A stretch of 64,000 bases of DNA from Acinetobacter sp. 10FS3-1 (GCF_013343215.1 NZ_CP039143.1:1302001-1366000); one strand, 5' to 3'. Shown: positions 1 through 9,646, numbered from the stretch's first letter. A program made the numbers and translations. Notes: generated from the sequence alone by a model not told the origin.

Positions 1-1
1 G

Positions 2-601
2 GCGGAATATTTGCCGGCTGAGGCAGCTTCCATTCATCATGAAAAGACCGGGCAAAACCTTGTACTTGAAGCAGCATGCGAAGAGGTGGTGGCCGAGCAG
101 CAGCTGAATGAAACAGCTATTACATTAGAATCTCAGCCAAGGGCACAGCTTGCAAAAACTGAGCAGAATAATTCTGCAGATTTAATGCCTCAGGATATTC
201 TAAAAACACCTGAACAGGTGCTGGAAGGTGAGTGGACGGTGGAGAAATGGGAATACTGGTTTAGAAATAGCCAGCTTTCTCCAGCGGTACAGGAGTTGGC
301 ACAATACGGTATTATGAGTGGCCAGATTAATGCAGCATCGGTATTTCATCTGCCTGAACAATATCAGCAGTTGTTTAGCCAGTTGCAGCACATTCTGGAA
401 GAAGCGCTGAAGGAGAAATGGCCACAGACTTTCTTTACGGTCAAATTTGAAGATGTCGAGCAACTTACGCCATATGTCATGCAACATGAACGTAAAGCAC
501 GAGCTTTTAAACGTGCTAAAGAGCTACTCTATGCCGAGCCGGCAGTGCGTGACCTGATTCGGCAGTTTGATGGCGAACTGCAAAATATTCAGCTGAAATA
601 G
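2..601 (+). CDS. dnaX: DNA polymerase III subunit gamma/tau, C-terminal part (5' truncated by window)
   Basis: The reading frame is open to the left edge, so only the last ~200 codons of the gene are present. The fragment starts with an acidic, low-complexity linker rich in Glu, Ala and Gln. It then enters a compact helical domain (EWTVEKWEYWF near residue 75, then HERKARAFKRAKELL) that resembles the tau C-terminal domain which binds the polymerase alpha subunit. No ATPase motifs are visible because the N-terminal clamp-loader part lies outside the window. The gene converges on a thioesterase gene only 8 bp away. Identification rests on the tau-like C-terminus; the upstream sequence would settle it. 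Confidence 0.75.
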   Translation, partial: AEYLPAEAASIHHEKTGQNLVLEAACEEVVAEQQLNETAITLESQPRAQLAKTEQNNSADLMPQDILKTPEQVLEGEWTVEKWEYWFRNSQLSPAVQELAQYGIMSGQINAASVFHLPEQYQQLFSQLQHILEEALKEKWPQTFFTVKFEDVEQLTPYVMQHERKARAFKRAKELLYAEPAVRDLIRQFDGELQNIQLK

Positions 602-609
602 AACATATC

Positions 610-1044
610 TTAAGGCGAAGCATATTCTGCTAAAGCATCCCGCATTTCTTTAGAAATCGGGATGCTTTTTCGTGTCTGACGGTCTACAAATACATGAATA
701 AAACTGCCCTGAGCTGCTGCGCTGTCTGAACCTTGCTTAAAAATTGCCAGATCATAACATAGGGAAGATTGTCCTATTTTTTCAATTGCCACAGCCACCT
801 CAATGATCTCGGGATAAGACAATTCTTGATTAAACTGACAGTTGGAGCTAACCACCAGTCCGATAAAAGCAGAAGATTTCGGGTCGAAACCTGTTTTTTG
901 AATGAGCAGTGTATTCGCTGCCGTGTCAAAATAGCTGTAATAGGTGACATTATTGACATGTCCATACAAGTCATTATCGGCCCAGCGGGTCTGAATAGGC
1001 AGAAAAAAAGAATATTGCGCGCGCTGTTTAATAGTTAATTTCAT
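610..1044 (-). CDS. Acyl-CoA thioesterase, 4HBT hotdog family
   Basis: A 144-residue single hotdog-fold protein, the usual length for the 4HBT family. The N-terminal segment TRWADNDLYGHVNNVTYY carries the family's active-site Asp/Asn and the GHVNN turn that starts the long hotdog helix. Such enzymes hydrolyse acyl-CoA thioesters in the cytoplasm; substrate chain length cannot be read from the sequence. It is monocistronic, convergent with dnaX and separated by 59 bp from the alcohol dehydrogenase gene transcribed the same way. Confidence 0.85.
   Translation of the reverse strand: MKLTIKQRAQYSFFLPIQTRWADNDLYGHVNNVTYYSYFDTAANTLLIQKTGFDPKSSAFIGLVVSSNCQFNQELSYPEIIEVAVAIEKIGQSSLCYDLAIFKQGSDSAAAQGSFIHVFVDRQTRKSIPISKEMRDALAEYASP
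632..670 (+). terminator. Intrinsic terminator for dnaX, inside the convergent gene
   Basis: AAAGCATCCCG (632-642) pairs with CGGGATGCTTT (658-668), and the inner arms ATTTCT/AGAAAT extend the stem around a TT loop. A T-tract ends at 670. The hairpin lies wholly inside the last codons of the thioesterase gene on the other strand, so those codons also serve as the dnaX terminator. Confidence 0.7.
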
Positions 1045-1103
1045 AAAGTTTAAGATTCAAGCGATTAGGTCGGAAAATATGGTCTATTTTTTTTAGATAA
1101 AAA

Positions 1104-2261
1104 CTAATAAATTGCCTGATAAATCTGGTAAGCATCCTCTACGCTCAGCTCTCGTGGATTGTTCTGCAACAGACGTCCTTGTTTCATGGCATCCTCTGCC
1201 ATAACTATCAGCATATGCTCAGGAATATCCAGTTGTCTGAGTTTTAAAGTGAGTCCGCTTTTGGTTAAGTGATTATTAAAATGGTCAATAAACAGATCCG
1301 CCAGCCCATCATGACAGCCCTTGCTTTGTGGTTCCAGCCAAGTCATAAGCTCGGCATAGCGCTGTTTGGCAGCCGGTATATTGAATTTCAGAACTTCAGT
1401 CAGTACCAACGCATTACTATGCCCATGAGAAATATGGAAATGTCCACCTAAAGGGTAGGCCAGCGCATGTACGGCACCGACAGGTGCATTGGCAAAAGCC
1501 TGCCCGGCCAGCATTGAACCGACCAGCATATTCTGTCGTGCTTCCAGATTACTGCCATCTTTGAGTACCAGAGGCAGATTCTGGTTCAAAAGTGTCAGGG
1601 CATGCTTGGCCAGTATATCTGTATAAAAATTTTTCTTGAGCTTTGAGGTATAAGCTTCAATTGCATGCACCATGGCATCAATGCCGGTCGCTGCTGTGAT
1701 ATGTGCCGGCAGGCTCTGGGTAAAACTGGCATCTAAAATTGCCGTATCAGCATAGAGAATAGGGGCCACAATCCCACTTTTAGTGGTTTCTCCGGTTGTT
1801 ACAATGGAAATAGGCGTGACTTCAGAGCCAGTCCCTGCCGTAGTAGGCACCAGAATAAGCGGCAGACGTGGGCCAGTGGCCTGATCAACCCCATACAGGT
1901 CGGACAGGCTTTGATGCTGCGTCGGGTGACTCAAGATCGCAATCAGTTTGGCGACATCCATGGAGCTGCCGCCACCAAAACCGAGCACCACATCAATATT
2001 TTCCTGCTTGGAAAAAGCGGCTGCCTCAAGAATTAGAGTATCGGCCGGATCAGCCTGAACCTGAGCATAAATGGCATAGTCCAGTCCAGCATCTTCAACA
2101 ATATCTAGAATAGGAAGATGGAGTTTATGTTGAAACATGCCGGGATCAGTGACCAGCAACAGCCGTTCATAACGGCCTTTTTTAAGAATCTGGGACAATT
2201 CCTGAATCGCGCCAAGTCCGGCAATAATATTGGGTACGGTTTGAAACTGAAAACGATCCAT
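1104..2261 (-). CDS. Iron-containing alcohol dehydrogenase
   Basis: 385 residues, the normal size for group III metal-dependent dehydrogenases. Seen: the dinucleotide loop GFGGGSSMDVAK near residue 95, PTTAGTGSEVTP near residue 140, and the metal-binding region with HAIEAY, HALAYPLGGHFHISHGH containing the conserved Asp/His ligands around residues 195-280. Known role of the family: NAD(P)-linked oxidation of primary alcohols or reduction of aldehydes with Fe2+ or Zn2+. Substrate is not predictable. A divergent phosphatase gene starts 117 bp away. Confidence 0.9.
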   Translation of the reverse strand: MDRFQFQTVPNIIAGLGAIQELSQILKKGRYERLLLVTDPGMFQHKLHLPILDIVEDAGLDYAIYAQVQADPADTLILEAAAFSKQENIDVVLGFGGGSSMDVAKLIAILSHPTQHQSLSDLYGVDQATGPRLPLILVPTTAGTGSEVTPISIVTTGETTKSGIVAPILYADTAILDASFTQSLPAHITAATGIDAMVHAIEAYTSKLKKNFYTDILAKHALTLLNQNLPLVLKDGSNLEARQNMLVGSMLAGQAFANAPVGAVHALAYPLGGHFHISHGHSNALVLTEVLKFNIPAAKQRYAELMTWLEPQSKGCHDGLADLFIDHFNNHLTKSGLTLKLRQLDIPEHMLIVMAEDAMKQGRLLQNNPRELSVEDAYQIYQAIY

Positions 2262-2378
2262 GGGCTTATCCTTTCTTTTTATGCTAAATACGAGATTATT
2301 CTAGGGGGGTGATATAGGATTCATGCAGTAAATAACTTAACATAAGAATCCAGGAATTGATTAACTTTGAGGTTGTTT

Positions 2379-2888
2379 ATGTCATCCAGAACGCCATATA
2401 AGGTGTTATGTGTCTGTTTGGGAAATATTTGTCGCTCTCCCACGGCAGAAGTGGTACTCAGACATTATTGTGATGCAAGGAAACTCAACATTGTGGTCGA
2501 TTCAGCTGGCACCAGTAATTATCATCCGGGCAAGGCACCCGATTTGCGCAGTCAGCAACATGCTTTAAAGCGTGGCTATGACTTATCTAGCTTACGGGCA
2601 CGTCAGCTGACTATTCAGGACTTTCTTGAGCATGACCTGATTCTGGCTATGGATTTGGAAAACCTGTCTAATATTCAAGACTTGCAAGCCAAGGCGGAAG
2701 CCCAATTCGGTGCTTTACGTGCCCGTACTGCCTTGATGAGCGAGCATGATCAGGACTATCCACAGCAGGCCTTACCCGATCCTTATTATGGAGGTGCTGA
2801 GGGCTTTGAGCGTGTGCTGGATCAATGTGAGTCCAGCAGCAAAGCTTGGGTCGAGATTTTTCAACAGCATCAAAGCAGCCAGGTTTAA
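2379..2888 (+). CDS. Low-molecular-weight protein-tyrosine phosphatase
   Basis: 169 residues from the ATG at 2379, which has GAGG at 2369-2372; a TTG four codons earlier is possible but less likely. The P-loop CLGNICRS (Cys13 nucleophile, Arg19) matches CX5R-S, and DPYYGG near residue 130 supplies the general-acid Asp. The family dephosphorylates phosphotyrosine, and in bacteria often partners a tyrosine kinase in capsule export. No capsule genes lie nearby; instead it is followed after 3 bp by murB, so a housekeeping role in this unit is more likely. Confidence 0.9.
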   Translation: MSSRTPYKVLCVCLGNICRSPTAEVVLRHYCDARKLNIVVDSAGTSNYHPGKAPDLRSQQHALKRGYDLSSLRARQLTIQDFLEHDLILAMDLENLSNIQDLQAKAEAQFGALRARTALMSEHDQDYPQQALPDPYYGGAEGFERVLDQCESSSKAWVEIFQQHQSSQV

Positions 2889-2891
2889 GTT

Positions 2892-3926
2892 ATGCAGATT
2901 CAAACTGAAGTTCAGCTTAAATCCTTCAATACCCTGAATCTTGACGCGGTGGCTTCTTATTATACGGAAATTCAGTCGACGGATGATCTGACTGTTGCAC
3001 TGGATTTTGCAGCACAGCAGCAGCTGAATAGTTTAATTCTGTCAGGCGGCAGTAATATGCTCTTACCTGAACGCATCCATGCGCTGGTATTGCATATGAA
3101 TATCCGCGGAATTGAACTGCTGCATGCAGATGAGCACCATCAATTTCTACAAGTTGGCGCAGGTGAAGTGTGGCATGATTTTGTGCTCTGGACCACTGCA
3201 CAGCAGCTGTATGGGTTACAGAATCTGGCGCTGATTCCCGGACGTGTCGGTGCCTCTCCGGTACAGAATATTGGCGCTTATGGGGTTGAGGTCGGCGAGT
3301 TTATCGACTCGGTACAGGTATATGATCGCCAGACCAAGCAGTTTGGGTCAATTGCTGCGGCAGATTGCCAGTTTGCCTATCGGCATAGTATTTTCAAAGA
3401 TGACCCGACTCGTTATGTCATTACGCACGTCACGTTTAAATTACTCAAACATGAAGATCTGAAACTGAATTATGGAGATCTGAAGACTGCGGTAGGTGAT
3501 CATCTCACTGCAGAAAATCTGCAACAGCAGGTGATTGCCATCCGCCAAAGCAAATTGCCTGATCCTAAAGACTATCCTAATGTGGGAAGTTTCTTTAAAA
3601 ATCCGGTGGTGGATCAGACAGATTTTGACCAAATTGCAGCAAATTTCCCGCATTTACCCCATTATCCGCAGCCTAATGATCGGGTTAAAATAGCGGCAGG
3701 CTGGCTGATTGATCAGGCGGGCTGGAAAGGTAAACAGCTGGGGCCGGTAGGGATGTTTCATAAACAGGCACTGGTACTGGTGAATTATGGTCAGGCATCG
3801 CTGAAAGATGTGCAATATACATATCATGCGGTACAACAGGCAGTCTGGGCACAATTTAGGATCATGCTAGAGCCGGAGCCGGTATTATTTGATATAAATG
3901 GCTTAATCCGTTCTCATCAAGGATGA
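2892..3926 (+). CDS. murB: UDP-N-acetylmuramate dehydrogenase (UDP-N-acetylenolpyruvoylglucosamine reductase)
   Basis: 344 residues, the type I (E. coli-like) length. FAD-binding signatures are visible: LSGGSNMLL near residue 52, [17 protein letters not shown] near residue 115, and [11 protein letters not shown] near residue 230 with the catalytic Ser that protonates the substrate. A C-terminal LEPEPVLFD segment contains the conserved Glu. MurB uses NADPH to reduce UDP-GlcNAc-enolpyruvate to UDP-MurNAc, the second committed step of peptidoglycan synthesis, in the cytoplasm. It follows the phosphatase by 3 bp and precedes the YdcF gene by 8 bp, so the genes are likely cotranscribed. Confidence 0.97.
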   Translation: MQIQTEVQLKSFNTLNLDAVASYYTEIQSTDDLTVALDFAAQQQLNSLILSGGSNMLLPERIHALVLHMNIRGIELLHADEHHQFLQVGAGEVWHDFVLWTTAQQLYGLQNLALIPGRVGASPVQNIGAYGVEVGEFIDSVQVYDRQTKQFGSIAAADCQFAYRHSIFKDDPTRYVITHVTFKLLKHEDLKLNYGDLKTAVGDHLTAENLQQQVIAIRQSKLPDPKDYPNVGSFFKNPVVDQTDFDQIAANFPHLPHYPQPNDRVKIAAGWLIDQAGWKGKQLGPVGMFHKQALVLVNYGQASLKDVQYTYHAVQQAVWAQFRIMLEPEPVLFDINGLIRSHQG

Positions 3927-3934
3927 ATAATTAA

Positions 3935-5074
3935 ATGAAAAACACCTTTTGGATGGTCCGTCTGGTACAGCTAATCACGGGATTGTTTGTGCTGTTCGGC
4001 TGTTTGCTGGTGTTATTCTATTCGCCTTTTTATTCGCATCTGGTGGTTAAGGGACTCAATCAGTTTGTATCTCTGGAAGTGAATGAAGTTGCGGCACAAA
4101 GCCAAAAAATGGCTGCTCTGAGTGAGCATGAAACACTGGAGCCAGGCTCTGATTTATGGATTGCCCGTCAGGCTTATTTACAGGTAATCGAGCAGGATAT
4201 TCAGCAAAATAACTCAGCTAACCTAGTGCTGATTCAGGCCCGTTATAAAGCGTTGCAGCAGCTAATCGAAGACTACCAACGTCAACAGCAGGAAGAAAAA
4301 GCTGAGCAAACTCCTCCGCCGCAAGTGCCGTTATTGCCCACTCAGGCCGTCGCTGTGGAAATTAGTGATCCCACCGAAAATGTCCGCCAGTTACTGGAAT
4401 GGGACAGCAATGAAAATAAAGAGCGTATAGAGCAGTATATCGAGTTTTTGACTACTCATTCTTTGGAGCAGGAAGAAGCCAGCGCAGCAGAACTGGTGGA
4501 CGAGAAAGCCATCCAGCAGGAGCTGGCATTGTTACAAGATCAGCAACAAAAGCCACTTAATAACGCCAAACCTTATGCAATTGTAGTGGTGGGTGGTGGT
4601 TTGACGCTGGACGAAAATGGCAAAGATATAGTGGTTAATAATTATACTCGACTGCGTTTGGAAACAACCCTAGAAGTTGAAAAACGCTTTCAGTTGCCGA
4701 TTGTATTAAGTGGCGTTGAAGCACCTTATATGCAACGCTGGCTACAACAATATGATGTCGATGCCAAACTGCTTGAAGATCGCAGTATGAATACTTGTGA
4801 GAACAGTCGCTTTAGCTCGTTATTATTACAAAAAAAAGGTGGAGCACCGACAGTGATACTGATTACAGACCGTTATCATATGCCGCGTACCCGCCGTTTA
4901 TTTGCATTAAACGGAATTCAGACCATTCCGGTAGAAGCACCAATGCCGACGTCATTAACCAGATGGCGTCCAAGTACACAAAACTATGATCATAGTCGCC
5001 GGGCCAATTATGAACTGTTGGCCACCATACGCGATGTGTGGTTCGGATCCAGTGACTGTCGGGAGGTACCATAA
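3935..5074 (+). CDS. YdcF/ElyC family (DUF218) membrane-anchored protein
   Basis: 379 residues. A hydrophobic segment at residues ~8-30 predicts an inner-membrane anchor, followed by a Gln/Glu-rich coiled region (~45-190) and a C-terminal DUF218 fold (~205-350). Conserved positions seen are IVVVGGGLT, RLRLETTLEV, PIVLSGVEA, DRSMNTCENSRFSS and LITDRYHMPRTRRLF. The family includes ElyC and SanA, linked to envelope integrity; the reaction is not established. The position after murB fits an envelope role. Its stop codon shares one base with the start of the next gene (TAATG). Confidence 0.8.
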   Translation: MKNTFWMVRLVQLITGLFVLFGCLLVLFYSPFYSHLVVKGLNQFVSLEVNEVAAQSQKMAALSEHETLEPGSDLWIARQAYLQVIEQDIQQNNSANLVLIQARYKALQQLIEDYQRQQQEEKAEQTPPPQVPLLPTQAVAVEISDPTENVRQLLEWDSNENKERIEQYIEFLTTHSLEQEEASAAELVDEKAIQQELALLQDQQQKPLNNAKPYAIVVVGGGLTLDENGKDIVVNNYTRLRLETTLEVEKRFQLPIVLSGVEAPYMQRWLQQYDVDAKLLEDRSMNTCENSRFSSLLLQKKGGAPTVILITDRYHMPRTRRLFALNGIQTIPVEAPMPTSLTRWRPSTQNYDHSRRANYELLATIRDVWFGSSDCREVP

Positions 5075-6120
5075 TGTCTGATATTCCATTTTTAAATCCT
5101 GCAATCCTAAAACAGCTTGACCTGCCTGTACCGAGCCGGGACATTACGCCGCAATTATTAGAATCGCTGAATTTAAACCGGCTAGACGAGCAGGTATCAC
5201 CTGATTTGCAGTCCTATCGCAAGTTATATGGCTTTGATTCACTGGATTGTAAACACTGGCAGGGCTATATCGAAATGCCACTGTTCAGGCTGCATGTTCA
5301 GGTCTTTGAGCCTCATCTGGAAAATACCCGTTTTGACAAGATACAGGGTACGGCTTTTTTATTACATGGCTATTTGGAACATAGCGGAATCTATCAGCCG
5401 ATTGTACGGGAACTGCTGGAACAGGGGTTTAGCGTACTGACCTATGATTTGCCGGGGCATGGGCTGAGCGATGGTTCACCGGCCAGCATTCAGAATTTTG
5501 ACCATTATCAGCAGGTCTTGCATGCCGTGTATCATTATGTCAAACATGCAACGCAATTACCGAAGCCTTGGGTTGGTATTGGACAAAGTACCGGTGGCGC
5601 GATCTGGATGCATCACTTATTGGAATTTGCAGAACGCCGCGAGAATCCTTTTGTGGATCGTGTGCTGCTGCTCTCTCCACTGATTCGTCCAGCCAAGACA
5701 GCCTGGTGGCATAATCCGCTTGGACTGGGAATTATTAGTCGGATTAAGCGTGAAGTGCCACGGCATTTTAGACGGAATAATCATAATCCGGAATTCCTGC
5801 GTTTTATCCGTTTAAAAGATCCTTTGCAGCCCCGTATGATGGGGATGGACTGGATTCTGGCCATGTCGCGCTGGATGCTGGAAATGGAAGAGCGTCCAGC
5901 TTGCCGTATTCCGGTCTGGCTAGCGCAGGGTGCGCAGGATCAGACAGTGGACTGGCGTTATAATATCGAGTTTATCCGGCGTAAGTTCCGTTTGCAGACT
6001 CTATTGATGCTAGAAGAAGGTTCGCATCAGCTGATTAATGAGCGTGCGGATATACGGGCAGCCTTAACAGGTCTTATTCCGGCTTTCCTGCATGCGCATG
6101 GCAGCAAAACTTATTATTAA
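5074..6120 (+). CDS. Alpha/beta hydrolase, lysophospholipase-like
   Basis: 348 residues. The alpha/beta hydrolase core begins near residue 85 with AFLLHGYLEHSG (oxyanion HG), then LTYDLPGHGLSDG. The nucleophile elbow GIGQSTGG (Ser near residue 170) departs from the standard GxSxG only in spacing of flanking glycines. A late Asp (AQGAQDQTVDW) and His (EEGSHQLIN) complete a plausible triad. The resemblance is to the serine-aminopeptidase/PldB group. A strong Shine-Dalgarno (GGGAGG around 5061-5066) sits inside the end of the YdcF gene, and the two overlap by one base. Substrate is unknown. Confidence 0.8.
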   Translation: MSDIPFLNPAILKQLDLPVPSRDITPQLLESLNLNRLDEQVSPDLQSYRKLYGFDSLDCKHWQGYIEMPLFRLHVQVFEPHLENTRFDKIQGTAFLLHGYLEHSGIYQPIVRELLEQGFSVLTYDLPGHGLSDGSPASIQNFDHYQQVLHAVYHYVKHATQLPKPWVGIGQSTGGAIWMHHLLEFAERRENPFVDRVLLLSPLIRPAKTAWWHNPLGLGIISRIKREVPRHFRRNNHNPEFLRFIRLKDPLQPRMMGMDWILAMSRWMLEMEERPACRIPVWLAQGAQDQTVDWRYNIEFIRRKFRLQTLLMLEEGSHQLINERADIRAALTGLIPAFLHAHGSKTYY

Positions 6121-6137
6121 GCAGCATCCAAAATCTA

Positions 6138-6166
6138 AAAGAGGCGTTGAATAACGCCTCTTTAAT
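6138..6166. terminator. Bidirectional intrinsic terminator
   Basis: AAAGAGGCGTT (6138-6148) and AACGCCTCTTT (6153-6163) form an 11-bp stem with a GAAT loop. It lies between the convergent hydrolase and glutamate-synthase-like genes, with A-rich sequence on one side and TTTAATT on the other. Confidence 0.75.
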
Positions 6167-6192
6167 TGAGTAGGAATCTGAGACCTGTAAAA

Positions 6193-7863
6193 TCAAAAGC
6201 GTTCCAGTTCAGCCATATTCCACATCCGGAAGTAAAAATTCTCCTCATCCTTGTTTTCACAAGACAGTAATTCGCCTTCTTTTAACCAGAAATGAATCTG
6301 CGCAAAATTCTTGATTTCATGATTGCTAATCCGCTGTGCCAGATGATGCGGCTTAATGGCTGAAGGATGTTCTAAACCTGCAGAGGCAATCAGTTCTGCC
6401 AGAGCATGCAGGGTGTTTTTATGAAAATGAAATGCCCGTTCAGCTTTGGTCGGGACATGCAAAGCCTTCTGGCGGTTGTGATCCTGAGTGGTTACGCCGA
6501 CTGGACATTGGTTGGTATGACAGCTTTGTGCCTGAATACAGCCTACGGCGAACATGAAGCCTCGCGCTGAATTGACCCAGTCAGCACCCATTGCCAGAGT
6601 ACTGGCGATGTCAAAGGCACTAATAATTTTACCACTGGCACCAATCTTGATTTTATCCCGGATCCCTGCACCTACCAGCGTATTGTGTACAAAAAGCAAA
6701 CCTTCACGTAGAGGAGCGCCTACGTAGTCCACTAGTTCAATGGGGGCCGCGCCAGTCCCGCCTTCAGAGCCATCTACCACAATAAAATCCGGGTAAATCT
6801 GGGTATGCAGCATGGCTTTGACCATACTCATAAACTGCCAGGGTTGTCCCAGACAAAGCTTGAGGCCGACAGGCTTGCCTTTAGAAAGTTCACGTAATTG
6901 CCGAATGAAATGCATCATTTCAATAGGGGTGGAAAAGGCCGGGTGGTTAGAAGGGGAAATACAGTCATGCTCACGACTGATGCCACGAATTTGGGCAATT
7001 TCTTCGGAAATCTTGCTCTTTGGCAGAATACCGCCATGGCCCGGCTTGGCACCTTGTGAGAGCTTGATTTCAATCATTTTTACTTGAGGTAGTTGAGCTT
7101 GGGCTGCAAAGCGTTCAGGATCAAACTGACCACTTAGCGTACGGCAGCCAAAATAGCCGCTACCGAGTTCCCAGACCAGGTCCCCACCATGTTCCAGATG
7201 ATAGGGACTAATGCTGCCCTCACCAGTATCATGATAAAAGTCACCTTTTTTAGCACCCAGGTTAAGAGCGCGAACAGCATTGGCACTCAGGCTGCCGAAA
7301 CTCATGGCCGAGATATTAAAAATAGAAGCAGAGTAGGGCTGACTACATTGTTCATTCCCAATCAGGATACGGAAGGTTTGTGGATCTGCAATCTGGCATG
7401 GGGTCATAGAATGGGTCACAAACCTGTAATTATCTTCATACACATTCAGGATTGAGCCAAAAGGCTTGTCAGCATTTTCATTTTTAGCTCGCTGATAGAC
7501 CAGACTGCGCTGCATACGTGAAAAAGGCAACGCATCACGGTCTGCTTCAATAAAATACTGACGAATTTCGGGGCGGAATTCCTCAAAAATAAAGCGGAAA
7601 TGCCCCATGATTGGGTAGTTTTTAAGAATGGAATGTTTGGTTTGCAGGACATCATATAGCCCAAGTAAACTCAGTAGAATAGTCACAATCCATAAGGTAT
7701 TCACGAGGGTTTGTGGCATAAAATAATTAATATAATGCGGCTCATAACCAATATGAAACGTGGTAAAAATCACGGCAATAATAATGCACGCAAACCAGAT
7801 CGAGTGGCGTGAAAAAAAAGTATTCAATAGTTTGTGGCGTATTAATTGAGCGGGGTTAGCCAT
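6193..7863 (-). CDS. FMN-binding glutamate synthase family protein, membrane anchored
   Basis: 556 residues. Two hydrophobic segments (~20-40 and ~50-70) precede a GltB-type FMN barrel. Seen in the barrel: ISAMSFGSLSANAVRALN, HDTGEGSISPYHLEHGGDL, IEIKLSQGAKPGHGGILP, VDGSEGGTGAAP and MGADWVNSARGFMFAVGC. The Cys cluster CIQAQSCHTNQCPVGV matches the 3Fe-4S ligands of glutamate synthase. The amidotransferase domain is absent, as in the stand-alone archaeal-type GltS-like proteins. Its physiological substrate is not known. No obvious operon partner is present. Confidence 0.85.
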   Translation of the reverse strand: MANPAQLIRHKLLNTFFSRHSIWFACIIIAVIFTTFHIGYEPHYINYFMPQTLVNTLWIVTILLSLLGLYDVLQTKHSILKNYPIMGHFRFIFEEFRPEIRQYFIEADRDALPFSRMQRSLVYQRAKNENADKPFGSILNVYEDNYRFVTHSMTPCQIADPQTFRILIGNEQCSQPYSASIFNISAMSFGSLSANAVRALNLGAKKGDFYHDTGEGSISPYHLEHGGDLVWELGSGYFGCRTLSGQFDPERFAAQAQLPQVKMIEIKLSQGAKPGHGGILPKSKISEEIAQIRGISREHDCISPSNHPAFSTPIEMMHFIRQLRELSKGKPVGLKLCLGQPWQFMSMVKAMLHTQIYPDFIVVDGSEGGTGAAPIELVDYVGAPLREGLLFVHNTLVGAGIRDKIKIGASGKIISAFDIASTLAMGADWVNSARGFMFAVGCIQAQSCHTNQCPVGVTTQDHNRQKALHVPTKAERAFHFHKNTLHALAELIASAGLEHPSAIKPHHLAQRISNHEIKNFAQIHFWLKEGELLSCENKDEENFYFRMWNMAELERF

Positions 7864-8478
7864 TGTGATTTTATTTCCCTGAGTCTACATAGGCTTTATC
7901 ATGTACAAACCAAGGGCTGAGATACAAGCAGAGAATTGTTGTTTAATTTTATAGGCTTATTGTAATAGCCCTGAATCAAGGAAAAGCTGGATAGATAATA
8001 GCGAGAAATTTTGCAGAAATTATTCTAAGGGAAAAACTCTATAAAATTTATGTATTTTTGATATTACTCTCAAAGAATGAACTATGGTTATACATAGTAC
8101 ATGGCAATATTAAAGATGAAAATGACACCTCAAAAATCCATTCATTTGAATGATGCAGAACTGACCTGTCTATAAGTCATGCTAGGTGTTTAGTGCCGGC
8201 ATTTCCTGCAATGGAACAAATTCAAAACTTCAGGTTCATCTGTCCGTGGTTTGCAGAGGGACCCGTAGGGACTCAGCTGCTTGGATTGTTTTTGAGTCTG
8301 CGGCCAAAGTTGTATACAGGCATAAACTCAGCAAGGTGAATGCATAATTGAGTACGATCGTCATACTGGAACCGTTTGACGGCAGCTTCCTCTCTTCTCA
8401 TGGATTATTGATAAAGCAGACAAAGACAATAGATGGGTTTGCTGGCCGATTGATCAAACCCAGATAATCAAAAAATAT
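7864..8478. other. Gene-free stretch with possible coding relics
   Basis: No open frame longer than ~30 codons has a credible start. Translated fragments on the plus strand look protein-like but break repeatedly, for example TPQKSIHLNDAELTCL near 8130-8175 followed by a stop, and VRGLQRDP then LSAAWIVFESAAKVVYRHKL near 8240-8335. I could not match these to a family. The stretch probably contains a worn-out gene. Confidence 0.35.
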
Positions 8479-8500
8479 AGTCCCCAATAGGGGACTTTTT
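8479..8500. terminator. Intrinsic terminator beside the WYL regulator
   Basis: AGTCCCC (8479-8485), loop AATA, GGGGACT (8490-8496), followed on the plus strand by TTTTA and on the minus strand by ATATTTTTT. It can end transcription of the WYL gene (minus) and anything arriving from the left. Confidence 0.65.
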
Positions 8501-8533
8501 ATACTATGGGATTTTTAAAGTTGAGTGGATATT

Positions 8534-9544
8534 CTATTGAGAATCCTGACTATCAAGCTGATAAACTGCATTCGCTACAGTGGTAGGCTCTATCTGTTTG
8601 ATTTTTTTTCCAAAGCTGCGTAACCACCAGGTCAGTTGCGAAGTAAAGGGGACAGTCGCACTGATCAGGAACATGCCATTTTCCAGCTTTTCAATTTTTT
8701 GGTCTTTGCTGAGCTGGCTTTCTTCAAAATAGTGGGCATCTACCTCATCCATGGTCAATTTCAGGGTGACATTTTCAGTTGGATGGTTGAAGTCGACGCG
8801 AAAGCCCAGTGCCCCTGATTCAATATAATCATCAATATCAAAATTTACAGGATGCAAAGCACGGGAATTTAGCACAATTGCGGATTTAAAGCGGTGCAGG
8901 GCAAAGGTTTGAATATCGGACTTATCATGACGGGTACAGACCAGATAAATAATTGAACCTTTTTGTACCAAAGCCAGTGGATTCAGAATATAGGTTTTTT
9001 CCTCACTTTGAAGACCACGGCCCTGATAGATACATTCCAGTTGCTTGTCCTGTAATAAAGCTTCATAAATGGCTTGCTGGGCGACCTTATCGACAAAAGG
9101 CGGAATCAGTGGTTGGGTGGCCGGTACAATCCGGACCCGGTTGATCCATTGCCGGACATTATTTTGCGAAGAAAGACTACGTCGCGCCAGATCAAACCAG
9201 GGATTCATTTCATCAATCAGGCTGGGCGGTAGCAAATGCTTCAGGTGTTCTTCTACCATCATAAAGGTTACAGCCTGCGAGCTGGTCATATGAGGCAAGC
9301 TTTGAATAGGAGCATCTGAACGCCAGCGCCAGCCTTGGGGTGTCGTTTTACTGCTTTCAATCGGAAAGCGCTGGGCAATCTGGTTTAAATCACGCTGAAT
9401 GGTCCGCAAGCTGATTTCAATGCCTTCACGGTTCAGGATTTCCTGTAATTCACGTGTTCCCATCCATTTACCGGTAGAAAGACGCGACAAGATTTGCCAT
9501 TGGCGATAAAGGCTATTCGAGGTTTCTTTTTCTTGTGCTGACAT
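8534..9544 (-). CDS. WYL-domain transcriptional regulator (HTH + WYL)
   Basis: 336 residues. The N-terminal winged HTH spans ~10-65 (TRELQEIL and ISLRTIQRDLNQI are the recognition parts). A WYL domain follows at ~135-225, with TYILNPLALVQKGSIIYLVCT and FALHRFKSAIVL as recognisable strands, then a WCX-like C-terminal extension to ~330. WYL proteins are ligand- or nucleic-acid-sensing regulators of many processes, including defence and DNA damage. It faces away from the decayed ATP-grasp locus, so it may once have regulated that cluster; this is inference from position only. Confidence 0.85.
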   Translation of the reverse strand: MSAQEKETSNSLYRQWQILSRLSTGKWMGTRELQEILNREGIEISLRTIQRDLNQIAQRFPIESSKTTPQGWRWRSDAPIQSLPHMTSSQAVTFMMVEEHLKHLLPPSLIDEMNPWFDLARRSLSSQNNVRQWINRVRIVPATQPLIPPFVDKVAQQAIYEALLQDKQLECIYQGRGLQSEEKTYILNPLALVQKGSIIYLVCTRHDKSDIQTFALHRFKSAIVLNSRALHPVNFDIDDYIESGALGFRVDFNHPTENVTLKLTMDEVDAHYFEESQLSKDQKIEKLENGMFLISATVPFTSQLTWWLRSFGKKIKQIEPTTVANAVYQLDSQDSQ

Positions 9545-9646
9545 AATATATTTTACTGGCTATCAATAGGACAAGTGTAGATCAAGAGAGTAACACAATA
9601 TGAAATCCGCATTTTTTTCGCAAGTCATTCTGCGCAACAAAGGTTC

